From contig JBBANY010000013.1 in assembly GCA_040401695.1 (NCBI GenBank), forward strand, positions 1-37,315: 37,315 bases of DNA. The letters run 5' to 3'. The position numbers and the translations under genes were made by a program. Below, piece by piece: positions 15,158 to 22,450 of this stretch. Each line of letters begins with the position of its first letter. Position 1 is the first letter of the stretch. The notes under the pieces are model-generated. The model searched no databases. It saw only the letters and a list, made by a program, of their open reading frames with translations, and was not told where the DNA came from. The DNA is from F1-20-MAGs119 sp040401695. GTDB taxonomy: Bacteria; Actinomycetota; Acidimicrobiia; Acidimicrobiales; Ilumatobacteraceae.

Positions 15158-15175
15158 CCGGGGCTTGCGCCCCGG
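15158..15175. other. Hairpin, GC-rich
   Basis: CCGGGGC-TTGC-GCCCCGG, a perfect 7-bp stem with the same TTGC loop as the larger neighbour at 15184-15209. It lies downstream of the dnaB/small-membrane-protein unit, so it may add to termination of plus-strand transcripts. No T run follows it directly. Confidence 0.6.
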
Positions 15176-15183
15176 AAATGAAA

Positions 15184-15209
15184 AAGGGCGGGGCTTGCGC
15201 CCCGCCCTT
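15184..15209 (-). terminator. Intrinsic terminator of the ABC binding-protein gene
   Basis: AAGGGCGGGGC-TTGC-GCCCCGCCCTT is a perfect 11-bp stem with a 4-base loop. Read on the minus strand it is followed by a run of T (complement of AAAAA at 15181-15185), so it is a textbook terminator for the gene ending at 15234. It may also stop plus-strand transcripts, since the two genes converge here. Confidence 0.88.
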
Positions 15210-15233
15210 CTCAACTCGGTTGTGTTGGCTGGA

Positions 15234-16442
15234 TCAGCCGACTGCCCAGAGCTTCTTCAGCTGGTCGATGTAGCCCTCGGGGCCCTTGAAGACCTGGAGT
15301 CCGCCACCGTCGAGGATCGCCTTGGCGGCCTCGGCGTTGTCGATCAGGAAGTCGCGACCAAGCTTGGCGCCCTCACGCTCGTCGGTGTACTCGACACCTG
15401 CAGCGTCGAGAACTGCAGCGTGGAATGCCATACCGAGGCCCATGGCCTTCGGGTTCGCGGTCCACACGCTGTTCGTGCCGTCAATGATTTCCTGGAGGTT
15501 CGTGGCCGAGAAGTCGACGCCAACCTGCTTCACACCTTCGATGCCCGCGGTCTTGAGGGCTTCGGTCACGCCGGTCGGCAGACCACCGAATGCGTAGTGG
15601 ATGTAGGTGGTGTCAGGGTTCTCCTGGAGGTACGAAACCACCGACTGCGGCACCTTGCCGGCGCCGAGGTCGTCGAGGGTCACAGGGATGACGTCGAAGG
15701 TGCAGGCCTTGCAGTACTTGGCGAGGCCGGCCTTCAGGGCATCTTCTTCGGCGACGAGGACCGGGAAGTCACGGATGTTCACCATGACGACCTTCGCGGC
15801 GGCTGCCGAGTCAGCGGTGATCCAGGCAGCGATGCTGTCTGCGTTCTCCGCGACCGACGAGGCATCGCCAACCGACGTGATGGTGCACTCGTTGACGGGC
15901 TCGGTGGTGTACGCAACGGCGAACTTCACGCCCTTAGCGCATGCTGCGTCGTACTGCTCCTGGAAGAGAGCAACCGGCGAACCGGAGATGGTGATGTAGT
16001 CAGCACCCCAGTCGATGGCCTGCTGCACCGACGGTGCGGGCTCGAAGCTCTTGCCGTTGATGACCTTCAGCTCCCAGCCGAGTGCATCGGCGAACAGCTG
16101 TGCGTCTTCGCCGACTTCGGCACACGACGGAAGTTCGCAGGCAATCCATGCGATCTTCTTGGCGGGTGCGGGCTCGGTGAGACCAACAGTGACCGGAATT
16201 TCGGTCGGAATCTGACGAACTTCGTCGACGTAGGCCTGAGCGGCTGCGACTTCGTCGCCGCCGGCAGCTGCCGTATCGGACGGAGCAGTGGTGTCGCCAG
16301 TCGCCGTGGTGTCGGCGGTGGCAGTGGTGTCAGCGGTTGCGGTGGTGTCTTCGCTGCTCGAGCCGTTGTCGTCGCCGCAGGCGGCGGCAAAGAGGCCGAG
16401 AGCAAACACGGTCGCAGCAACCCGACGGGTTCCCTTGCGCAT
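15234..16442 (-). CDS. ABC-transporter substrate-binding lipoprotein, sugar type
   Basis: 402 residues. The N-terminus MRKGTRRVAATVFALGLFAAAC is a lipoprotein signal with the lipidated Cys in AAAC. A threonine/alanine repeat linker follows (about 30 residues of DTTATA-like units). The rest is a type I periplasmic-binding fold of the Peripla_BP_4 kind, with SVQQAIDWGADYITISGSPV (domain 1), TTYIHYAFGGLPTGVTEALK and GVKQVGVDFSATNLQEI (domain 2). Mature cysteines in CELPSC and CKAC may form disulfides. ATG 16442 is chosen for the signal sequence. It is encoded divergently from its presumed ATPase and permease. The ligand is unknown; a sugar or sugar-like alcohol is the family norm. Confidence 0.88.
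   Translation of the reverse strand: MRKGTRRVAATVFALGLFAAACGDDNGSSSEDTTATADTTATADTTATGDTTAPSDTAAAGGDEVAAAQAYVDEVRQIPTEIPVTVGLTEPAPAKKIAWIACELPSCAEVGEDAQLFADALGWELKVINGKSFEPAPSVQQAIDWGADYITISGSPVALFQEQYDAACAKGVKFAVAYTTEPVNECTITSVGDASSVAENADSIAAWITADSAAAAKVVMVNIRDFPVLVAEEDALKAGLAKYCKACTFDVIPVTLDDLGAGKVPQSVVSYLQENPDTTYIHYAFGGLPTGVTEALKTAGIEGVKQVGVDFSATNLQEIIDGTNSVWTANPKAMGLGMAFHAAVLDAAGVEYTDEREGAKLGRDFLIDNAEAAKAILDGGGLQVFKGPEGYIDQLKKLWAVG
16273..16353. repeat. 18-bp coding repeat in the binding-protein linker
   Basis: Imperfect 18-base units (GGTGTCGGCGGTGGCAGT and variants) encode DTTATA-like hexapeptides four times. This is a surface tether between the lipid anchor and the binding domain; repeat number is likely to vary between strains. 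Confidence 0.75.
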
Positions 16443-16528
16443 TAGTTCCCCTTTTGTAGGTGATGGGTGGGTGGGTGGTTTTGCAAGGGGAGAAACACGC
16501 AGCCCCTCCCAAGGCAAAAGCGGAACTA

Positions 16529-16557
16529 ACTCTACGGTGACTTTTGAACCGATACAA
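16529..16557 (-). promoter_or_regulatory. Promoter of the ABC binding-protein gene
   Basis: On the minus strand TTGTAT, 17 bases, then TAGAGT. Spacing and hexamers fit a housekeeping sigma promoter. The leader to ATG 16442 would be about 80 bases. The 300-base gap between the divergent genes holds only this, the plus-strand promoter, a GGGTGGGTGGGTGG run at about 16464-16477 and two TTTGCAAGG motifs. Confidence 0.6.
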
Positions 16558-16679
16558 GCAAACTTGCGATCACAACAAAACGCACGCAGGCACGGAACGT
16601 TGCTGTTTGCAAGGAAAAATAAGGCTTTGGCGGCCCGGGGCGGGCCTGAACATGTGACGAATGTCCCCAGAACTAACCG

Positions 16680-16685
16680 TATGAT
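16680..16685 (+). promoter_or_regulatory. -10 element for the ABC ATPase-permease unit
   Basis: TATGAT, a near-consensus -10, 58 bases before ATG 16744, which has a GAGAGGGGA ribosome site. No good -35 is seen at the right distance, so an activator or an extended -10 may be used. Confidence 0.5.
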
Positions 16686-16743
16686 GAGTTTTCCACTGCT
16701 CGGTGGGTAGCCGCCGTCGAAGCGATGCGAGAGGGGACGAACC

Positions 16744-18261
16744 ATGGCAATCACGTTGCACATCCACTCGCTTTCGAAGACCTTCCCCGGCCAGGTGGCC
16801 CTGCGCGACGTCGCCTTCGACGTCGAGGAAGGCGAGGTCCACGCGCTCGTCGGCCAGAACGGCTCGGGCAAGTCGACCCTCATCAAGATCCTCGCCGGTT
16901 TCCATCAGCCTGATGCCAACCATGTCGTGACCATGCGCGGGGCGGCGTTCGCCATCGGTGACGCGGCAGCGGCGCACGCCGCGGGCATTCGTTTCGTGCA
17001 CCAGGATCTGGGTCTCGTCGAGGCCGTCAGCACAGTCGAGAACCTTGCATTTGGTTTCGGCTACCAGACCGGCTTCGGACGGCGCATCAAGTGGCGCGAG
17101 GAAACCAAGCGCGCCAAACAACTTCTTCTCGATCTCGGATTCGACATCGATGTTCGCGCTCCGGTCGCGATGCTGGGTGCAGCCGAGCGCACCGGTGTCG
17201 CCATTGCCCGCGCGTTGCAAGACCTCGAATCCGGTGTGTCGATCGTCGTTCTCGACGAACCGACCGCGGCCCTTCCCGGCGCCGACGTCGATCGCCTGTT
17301 CGATGCGGTGCGCCGGCTGAAGGCGCGCGGCATCAGCGTCGTCTTCGTGTCGCATCACCTCGAGGAAGTGTTCGAAATCGCCGACCGCGTCACCGTGCTG
17401 CGCGATGGTCAAGTTGTCGGAACCAAGCGCACAGCTGACCTCACGATGGACTCGCTCATCGAGATGATCGTCGGCCGCCGGGTTGTCGCCGAATCCGCGC
17501 ACCGCGTCGTCGTGAAGGACGTTGCCCCGCGCTTCGTCGTCGACGGTCTGGTCGGTGCCGGAGTCAACAACCTGTCGTTCAGCGTGCAGCCGGGTGAAGT
17601 CGTCGGTGTCACCGGACTCACGGGTTCGGGTCGCGACACGCTTGTTGGTCTCTTGTCGGGTGCGACGCCGCGCGTAGCGGGAACCGTCACCATCGACGGT
17701 GAGGAACTGCCGAATGCAAACCCACGCGGCGCGATCCAACGCGGCCTTGCAGCAGTACCGGTGAACCGGGTGCGCAACGGCCTTTTGCCGTTCATGAGCG
17801 TGCGGGCGAATCTCACGATCTCGAACGTCGAGCGCAACAAGCGCGGCTGGCGCCTCAGCCATCGCGACGAGAAGGCCGAAGCCCAAGACTGGGTGGGCCG
17901 CCTCAGCGTCGTCAGTGCGGGTACCGAAGCGCCAATCTCCACTCTCTCGGGTGGCAACCAACAAAAGGTCATGATGGCGCGCAACTTTCGCCTGGCCCCG
18001 AAAGTTCTCTTGGTCGACGAACCGACGCAGGGCGTCGACATCGGGGCGAAGGAAGAAATCCACTCGTTCGTCGACCAGGCTGCCGACGGTGGTGCCGCAG
18101 TCGTCGTGTGCTCGACCGACTCGACCGAACTCGCCCGTGTCTGTGACCGTGTGCTCGTGATGTACCGCGGCGAAGTCACCGAGGTCATCACACAAGCCGG
18201 CGGCCTCACCGCCGAACACATCGACAGGGCTCTCCTCGCAGGGTCGACCCTGGCCCACTGA
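16744..18261 (+). CDS. Sugar ABC transporter ATP-binding protein (two fused ATPase domains)
   Basis: 505 residues, the RbsA/MglA type that energises sugar uptake at the inner face of the membrane. The first domain has Walker A GQNGSGKST (37-45) and Walker B in IVVLDEPTAALP, but its signature is degenerate (GAAERTGVAIARAL rather than LSGGQ). The second domain has a degenerate Walker A (GLTGSGRD, no Lys), a good signature LSGGNQQKV (about 400) and Walker B in LLVDEPTQGVD. Complementary degeneracy between the halves is usual for this family. It is followed after 25 bases by the permease, and the binding protein is divergent. Confidence 0.93.
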   Translation: MAITLHIHSLSKTFPGQVALRDVAFDVEEGEVHALVGQNGSGKSTLIKILAGFHQPDANHVVTMRGAAFAIGDAAAAHAAGIRFVHQDLGLVEAVSTVENLAFGFGYQTGFGRRIKWREETKRAKQLLLDLGFDIDVRAPVAMLGAAERTGVAIARALQDLESGVSIVVLDEPTAALPGADVDRLFDAVRRLKARGISVVFVSHHLEEVFEIADRVTVLRDGQVVGTKRTADLTMDSLIEMIVGRRVVAESAHRVVVKDVAPRFVVDGLVGAGVNNLSFSVQPGEVVGVTGLTGSGRDTLVGLLSGATPRVAGTVTIDGEELPNANPRGAIQRGLAAVPVNRVRNGLLPFMSVRANLTISNVERNKRGWRLSHRDEKAEAQDWVGRLSVVSAGTEAPISTLSGGNQQKVMMARNFRLAPKVLLVDEPTQGVDIGAKEEIHSFVDQAADGGAAVVVCSTDSTELARVCDRVLVMYRGEVTEVITQAGGLTAEHIDRALLAGSTLAH

Positions 18262-18286
18262 ATCTGGTAACCGAAAGGAACGACTG

Positions 18287-19318
18287 GTGAACACCGAATC
18301 CAAAGTTGCACCGAAGGCGGCGTTGCTCACGCGACTCGGCCTCGACAGGTTCAGCGCGATCTATCTGTGGGTCGGCTTCATGATTGTGTTCGGTCTGTGG
18401 AAGTCCGACACGTTCCTCAGCAGTGCGACTTTCAAGTTGACACTCGGTGAGAACGTGCCGATCGGCCTTCTGGCCCTTGCGTTCCTCATCCCCCTTGCGA
18501 CCAACTCCTTCGACTTGTCGATCGGTGCGATGTGTTCGTTGTCGCTCGTCGTGTCGACGTGGCTGCAGAACGAAGCGCGCACCGGGGCCGTCACACCGCG
18601 TGACTTCAACATGCCGGGTGTCGTCACTGCGCTGATTGCGATCGGAGTGTGCGCCCTTGTGGGCTTCTTCTCGGGCTTCGTCGTCGTGAAATTGAAGGTC
18701 AACTCGTTCATCGCAACACTCGGCGTCAGCCAGTTGATCACCGCCATCGTCTTGAAGACGTCCGACAACCGCCAGATCACCGGCGCGTACTCCGACACCT
18801 ACATGCAGTGGGGCCGTCGCGAAGTGTTCGGCCTGCCGATTCTCTTCGTGTACTTCATGATCATCGCCCTCATCGCATGGTTCGTTCTCGAGCACACGCC
18901 TGTCGGCCGCTATCTCTTCGCCACCGGTGGCAACGTCGAAGCGGCCCGCTTGGCCGGTGTGCGCACCGACCGCATGATCTGGGGATCACTCGTCGCCTCG
19001 GCGACCATCGCAGGTATCGCGGGCGTCATGCTGTCGGCCAAGATCGGCTTCTTCTCGTCGTCGACGGGCCCTGGCTATCTGTTCCCGGCGATCGCCGCGG
19101 TGTTCTTCGGTGCGTCGCAGTTGTCGCGTCGGCCCAACGTGTGGGGAACGGTTCTCGCGCTCTATGCACTTGCCTTCGGCATCAAGGGCCTGCAGCTCGT
19201 CGTCGGCACCGGATCGTTCTGGGTCGAGCCGCTCTTCCAGGGCACCACGCTCATCATCGCCGTTGCTCTCGCAAGTCAGCAGGGCATCGCGCGCATTCGC
19301 AAACGGAAGGCGCAATAG
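18287..19318 (+). CDS. Sugar ABC transporter permease (RbsC type)
   Basis: 343 residues with eight to ten membrane helices, BPD_transp_2 family. Family motifs seen: LATNSFDLSIGAMCSLS, the conserved DLS/SVG-type segment after the second helix; FIATLGVSQL; GNVEAARLAGVRTDR, the cytoplasmic coupling helix that docks on the ATPase; and GFFSSSTGPGYLFPAIAAVFFGAS. The GTG start at 18287 is preceded by GAAAGGA. The TAG stop is followed immediately by the ATG of the oxidoreductase gene, so the two are one unit. One permease gene implies a homodimeric channel. Confidence 0.92.
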   Translation: MNTESKVAPKAALLTRLGLDRFSAIYLWVGFMIVFGLWKSDTFLSSATFKLTLGENVPIGLLALAFLIPLATNSFDLSIGAMCSLSLVVSTWLQNEARTGAVTPRDFNMPGVVTALIAIGVCALVGFFSGFVVVKLKVNSFIATLGVSQLITAIVLKTSDNRQITGAYSDTYMQWGRREVFGLPILFVYFMIIALIAWFVLEHTPVGRYLFATGGNVEAARLAGVRTDRMIWGSLVASATIAGIAGVMLSAKIGFFSSSTGPGYLFPAIAAVFFGASQLSRRPNVWGTVLALYALAFGIKGLQLVVGTGSFWVEPLFQGTTLIIAVALASQQGIARIRKRKAQ

Positions 19319-19822
19319 ATGGCCGGGAACTACGACGACGTCAGCGTCTTTGCGCTCTCCGACGAGCGCGAGGAAACGCTTCTCAACAAGCAGACCGAGT
19401 GCTGTCTCATGTGGACGACCGACTCGGGAGACCCGGTTGGCGTCTACATGAACTTCGTGTGGGCGAACGGCAGTTTCTGGCTCACCGCGACGAAGCAGCG
19501 CGCCCGCATGAAGGCCTACAAGAAGCGTCCGCGCGGCGCCATCGCGATCACCAGCCGCGGTACCGACATCGGCATCAGTCAGGCGGTCACATACAAGGGC
19601 GACATCGTTCTCCACGAATCGGATGACGTGAAGAAGTGGTTCTACCCGGCGCTTGCCGCGCGGGTGCGGCCCGAAAGCGCCGAACGTCAGGCGGCTTTTG
19701 TCGAGCACCTCGACACGCCGATGCGCATGGTGATCGAGTTGAAGCCCGACGTACGCATTGGTTTCGACTCCGATGCGATGTTCAAGGGCTCGGCTGTCGG
19801 CCCGAGCCGCACGCAAATCTGA
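19319..19822 (+). CDS. PPOX-class (pyridoxamine-oxidase-like) flavin/F420 protein
   Basis: 167 residues forming a split beta-barrel of the PNPOx-like superfamily. Seen: LLNKQTECCLMWTTDSGDPVGVYMNFVWANGSFWLT (barrel core), then ATKQRARMKAYKKRPRGAIAITSRG, the pattern where cofactor phosphate contacts lie, and an induced strand SQAVTYKGDIVLHES. Actinobacterial members often use F420 or bind FMN or haem; which one here is unclear. ATG 19319 abuts the permease stop. Linked to the transporter by position, so it may act on the imported compound (inference). It ends on a palindrome shared with the convergent gene. Confidence 0.78.
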   Translation: MAGNYDDVSVFALSDEREETLLNKQTECCLMWTTDSGDPVGVYMNFVWANGSFWLTATKQRARMKAYKKRPRGAIAITSRGTDIGISQAVTYKGDIVLHESDDVKKWFYPALAARVRPESAERQAAFVEHLDTPMRMVIELKPDVRIGFDSDAMFKGSAVGPSRTQI

Positions 19823-20617
19823 TCAGATGATGTTGAGCGCGTCGAGGAACTTCGACGCAGCGGCCTCGTCACCCGTGACCTTGCAGTGTTCGCGCCAGTC
19901 CGAGCGCTTGGTGCCCCAGTTGATGAACGAGTGACCGTTGCTGCTGACGTCGGCGACGGCGTTGCCGGTTTTGCCCGGCGTCACCACGATTCCGTCACCT
20001 GCCGGTGTGATCGTCCATGCACCGCCACCCGGGCCCGTCAGGGTGAGTGTGATCGGTGCGGCGAGCGACTTGCCGAGGTCGGTCTGCATCTGGGGCATAC
20101 CGGTGATCATCCAGCCGATGGCTGGAGCGAGGCGCTGTGCGTCGGCATCGGGAACGCGACGCTCGATCGGACCCTCCGGGGCCAGCAGGTCGATGCGCAG
20201 GTGGCAGTAATGATCAAAGGCGTAGGCATCGGCGAGTGCATGCATGGGATAGGTGCCGAGGTCGGCCAGAGGCAGGGGAGTCGATGCGAGGGGTTCCTCT
20301 TGCATCGAGGCCAACACAGCCACCGCTTGGTCGCAGAAAGAGAGGTACTCGTCGAGGATCTGCTGGTTGGTCCAGGCCTTGCGGGGCTCGACCAGCATGT
20401 CCATCATCCGCTCGGCCGGCAGGTTGATCGGCTCGGCCGGGGCGGGTGAGGGGTCGACGGTTTCCTTGTAGTTCGAGCTCATGTGGGCGACCAGGTCGCG
20501 CACGCTCCAGCCCTGACAGCCGCTCGGCAGGGCCCATTCCTCGTCGGTCAGAGTGCTGATCACCGACTTGACCTCGTCCACGGCCAACTTCAGCGCTGCC
20601 AAGCCTTCCTTCGACAC
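19823..20617 (-). CDS. DinB-fold maleylpyruvate-isomerase-like protein
   Basis: 264 residues. The N-terminal part is a DinB-type four-helix bundle of the mycothiol-dependent maleylpyruvate isomerase kind: SGCQGWSVRDLVAHMSSNYKE (first metal His in VAHM) and ALADAYAFDHYCHLRIDL (further His). The C-terminal part (about 175-264) resembles an SCP2-like domain with ITLTLTGPGGGAWTI. Many actinobacterial members are thiol S-transferases or remain uncharacterised. I use GTG 20617, preceded by GGGGGA at a good distance, rather than upstream in-frame starts. Divergent from the first SDR gene. Confidence 0.8.
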   Translation of the reverse strand: MSKEGLAALKLAVDEVKSVISTLTDEEWALPSGCQGWSVRDLVAHMSSNYKETVDPSPAPAEPINLPAERMMDMLVEPRKAWTNQQILDEYLSFCDQAVAVLASMQEEPLASTPLPLADLGTYPMHALADAYAFDHYCHLRIDLLAPEGPIERRVPDADAQRLAPAIGWMITGMPQMQTDLGKSLAAPITLTLTGPGGGAWTITPAGDGIVVTPGKTGNAVADVSSNGHSFINWGTKRSDWREHCKVTGDEAAASKFLDALNII

Positions 20618-20674
20618 GTTTCCCCCTCGTTTGACTTTTCCGCCAGCCCGTTTCCTCGCGCTGGAATGCACGGC

Positions 20675-20680
20675 TACTCT
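20675..20680 (+). promoter_or_regulatory. Possible -10 element for the first SDR gene
   Basis: TACTCT, 43 bases before ATG 20724, with a GAGGAGA ribosome-like stretch between. The gap to the divergent DinB-fold gene is about 106 bases. No clear -35. Confidence 0.4.
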
Positions 20681-20723
20681 ACGCAAACGCCCGTCGGTCG
20701 GGCGAGGAGAACAGGGGTTTTCG

Positions 20724-21500
20724 ATGGAACTTCAGGGCAAAGTTGCGCTGGTCACCGGCGGTACGCGCGGAATCGGCCGCGCCATCGCCGAGGCTTTCGT
20801 GGCCGAGGGCGCAAGCGTCGTCATCAACGGTCGTTCGCCCGAAAAGGGCGCCCAGGCATTGAAGGAAATGAACGCCGGCGACAAGGTGCATTTTCTGTCC
20901 GGCGACGTGAAGAGCCGTGAGGGCTGTGAAGCCCTCGTCAAAGGCACGATCGAGCGCTACGGCAGGATCGACATCCTTGTCAACAATGCGGGTGGCGCAA
21001 CGGGTCACGCCCCGGTCGTCGACCTCGAGGACTGGGCCATGCAGGACGCACTCGTGTGGAACTTCTGGTCGACCTTCTGGTGCACCCAGTACGCGCTGCG
21101 CGACATGCTCCCGCGCCAGTGGGGCCGCATCATCAACATCTCATCGGTCGAAGGCAAGCACGGCAAGCCGGGCGTGTCGATCTACGTGACCGCCAAGCAT
21201 GCGATCAACGGCTTCACCAAGTCGTGTGCACAAGAGATCGGCACCCAGGGCGTGACCATCAACTGCATCTGCCCCGGCGCGATCGAAACCGACATCATGA
21301 AAGACGAGGGCCCGGCCGCCGCACAGGCAATGGGCCTCACGTACCAGGGTCTGCTCGATTGGTTCGCTTCGGAAGCGGCCATCAAGCGCCTGAACACCGT
21401 CGAAGAAGTTGCCGTTGTTGCGACGCTGCTGGCGTCGGAAGCCGGCGGCGGCATGACGGGCACGATGTACTCCGTCGACGGCGGCACGGCCGCTTACTGA
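20724..21500 (+). CDS. Short-chain dehydrogenase/reductase (SDR), copy 1
   Basis: 258 residues, classical SDR. NAD(P)-binding TGGTRGIGRA (11-20), NNAGG, and the catalytic set Ser in NISSVEGK with Tyr154 and Lys158 in YVTAK are all present. ICPGAIETDIMKDEG follows, then a TYQGLLDWFASEAAIKRLNTVEEVA substrate-loop region and the usual C-terminal GTMYSVDGG. It would oxidise or reduce an alcohol/ketone group. The next gene is a clear paralogue 31 bases on, with the same KRLNTVEEVA stretch, suggesting a recent duplication or a heteromeric enzyme. Followed by an OYE-family reductase, so a catabolic pathway for a cyclic or unsaturated compound is plausible. Confidence 0.9.
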   Translation: MELQGKVALVTGGTRGIGRAIAEAFVAEGASVVINGRSPEKGAQALKEMNAGDKVHFLSGDVKSREGCEALVKGTIERYGRIDILVNNAGGATGHAPVVDLEDWAMQDALVWNFWSTFWCTQYALRDMLPRQWGRIINISSVEGKHGKPGVSIYVTAKHAINGFTKSCAQEIGTQGVTINCICPGAIETDIMKDEGPAAAQAMGLTYQGLLDWFASEAAIKRLNTVEEVAVVATLLASEAGGGMTGTMYSVDGGTAAY

Positions 21501-21531
21501 TCCGGGAAAGACAAGGGACAAGGAACGAATC

Positions 21532-22314
21532 ATGGGAAAGCTCGACGGAAAAGTTGCAGCAATCACGGGTGGCACGCGCAGTATCGGACGCGGAATGGCC
21601 GAGGCCTTTCTGCGCGAGGGCGCCAAGGTCGTCGTCAACGGACGCGATGCCGCCAAGGGTGAACAGGCCCTGAAGGAAATGGGCGGGGGACCGAACATCG
21701 CCTTCTTCCCCGGTGACGCCCGCGTGCAGTCGACGGCCGATGGCATCGTCGACTTCACAATCGAGAAGTTCGGCAAGCTCGACATCATGTGCCTGAACTC
21801 GGGTGGTGTGCAGAACACTGCACCCGTGCACATGATGACCAACGAAGAGTGGCAACTCGAGATGGACTGGAACCTGAACTCGGTGTTCTGGGGCATGCGC
21901 AAGGCGCTGAACCACATGATCCCGCGTCAGACCGGTCGCATCATCGTCACCTCGTCGGTCGAGGGCAAGCTCGGCAAGCCCGGCATCCCCGGCTACGCAG
22001 CAACCAAGCACGCGGTGCTCGGCCTCATGAAGGCTGCGGCGAAGGAAGTTGGCACGCTGAACATCACGGTGAACGCGATTCTGCCCGGCCTCATCGAGAC
22101 TGACATCGTGCGCGAAACCGGCCCGGAGAGCGCGAAGATGATGGGCGTCGAAACCTACGAAGGTCTCCTCGAGATGTTCGCCCAGGAGTCGTCGATCAAG
22201 CGTCTCAACACCGTCGAGGAAGTCGCCGCGGCCGCGGTGATGCTGGCCTCTGACGCCGCGTCGGGTATCACCGGCACGTCGTGGGCCGTCGACGGCGGCA
22301 CCCTCCCCTACTAA
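21532..22314 (+). CDS. Short-chain dehydrogenase/reductase (SDR), copy 2
   Basis: 260 residues, paralogue of the gene just upstream. TGGTRSIGRG at about 11-20 binds the cofactor. The Ser in TSSVEGK and Tyr155/Lys159 in YAATK complete the catalytic set. The usual NNAG motif is altered to LNSGG, where the conserved Asn-Ala-Gly has become Asn-Ser-Gly. ILPGLIETDIVRETGPE and the shared SSIKRLNTVEEVA segment show the close relation to copy 1. The ATG has an AAGGAACG ribosome site. Its TAA stop begins the first of two structured intergenic repeats. Confidence 0.9.
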   Translation: MGKLDGKVAAITGGTRSIGRGMAEAFLREGAKVVVNGRDAAKGEQALKEMGGGPNIAFFPGDARVQSTADGIVDFTIEKFGKLDIMCLNSGGVQNTAPVHMMTNEEWQLEMDWNLNSVFWGMRKALNHMIPRQTGRIIVTSSVEGKLGKPGIPGYAATKHAVLGLMKAAAKEVGTLNITVNAILPGLIETDIVRETGPESAKMMGVETYEGLLEMFAQESSIKRLNTVEEVAAAAVMLASDAASGITGTSWAVDGGTLPY

Positions 22315-22376
22315 CCCCAAGGGTTCTCGGTGTGAAAAGACCCGCTTTTCGCACCGTTACACACCGAGAAACGCAC
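22311..22376 (+). repeat. Structured intergenic repeat, copy 1
   Basis: Starts at the last C and TAA of the SDR gene. An outer stem pairs TCTCGGTGTG (22325-22334) with CACACCGAGA (22360-22369), and an inner stem pairs GAAAAG with CTTTTC. The first 40 or so bases are nearly identical to copy 2 at 24397-24460, while the right side is only structurally conserved. It may act as terminator, mRNA 3' stabiliser or a REP-like element. Confidence 0.75.
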
Positions 22377-22450
22377 ATCTCTCCGCCTCGGAGGAGGTGA
22401 CGCGCGCTCGTTAGCGTTTTCTCGTCGCGCCTTGTTGCGGGGAGGGACCC

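Noticed and set aside
16464..16490. GGGTGGGTGGGTGG run as a G-quadruplex
   Set aside because: Only three short-loop G-tracts; the fourth (GGGG) is ten or so bases away. Possible but weak, and position relative to the promoters gives no clear role.
16570..18330. Long open frame on the minus strand, over 500 codons
   Set aside because: It lies opposite the ABC ATPase gene, has no recognisable domain and is a usual high-GC antisense artefact. Similar antisense frames opposite dnaB and other genes were dismissed for the same reason.
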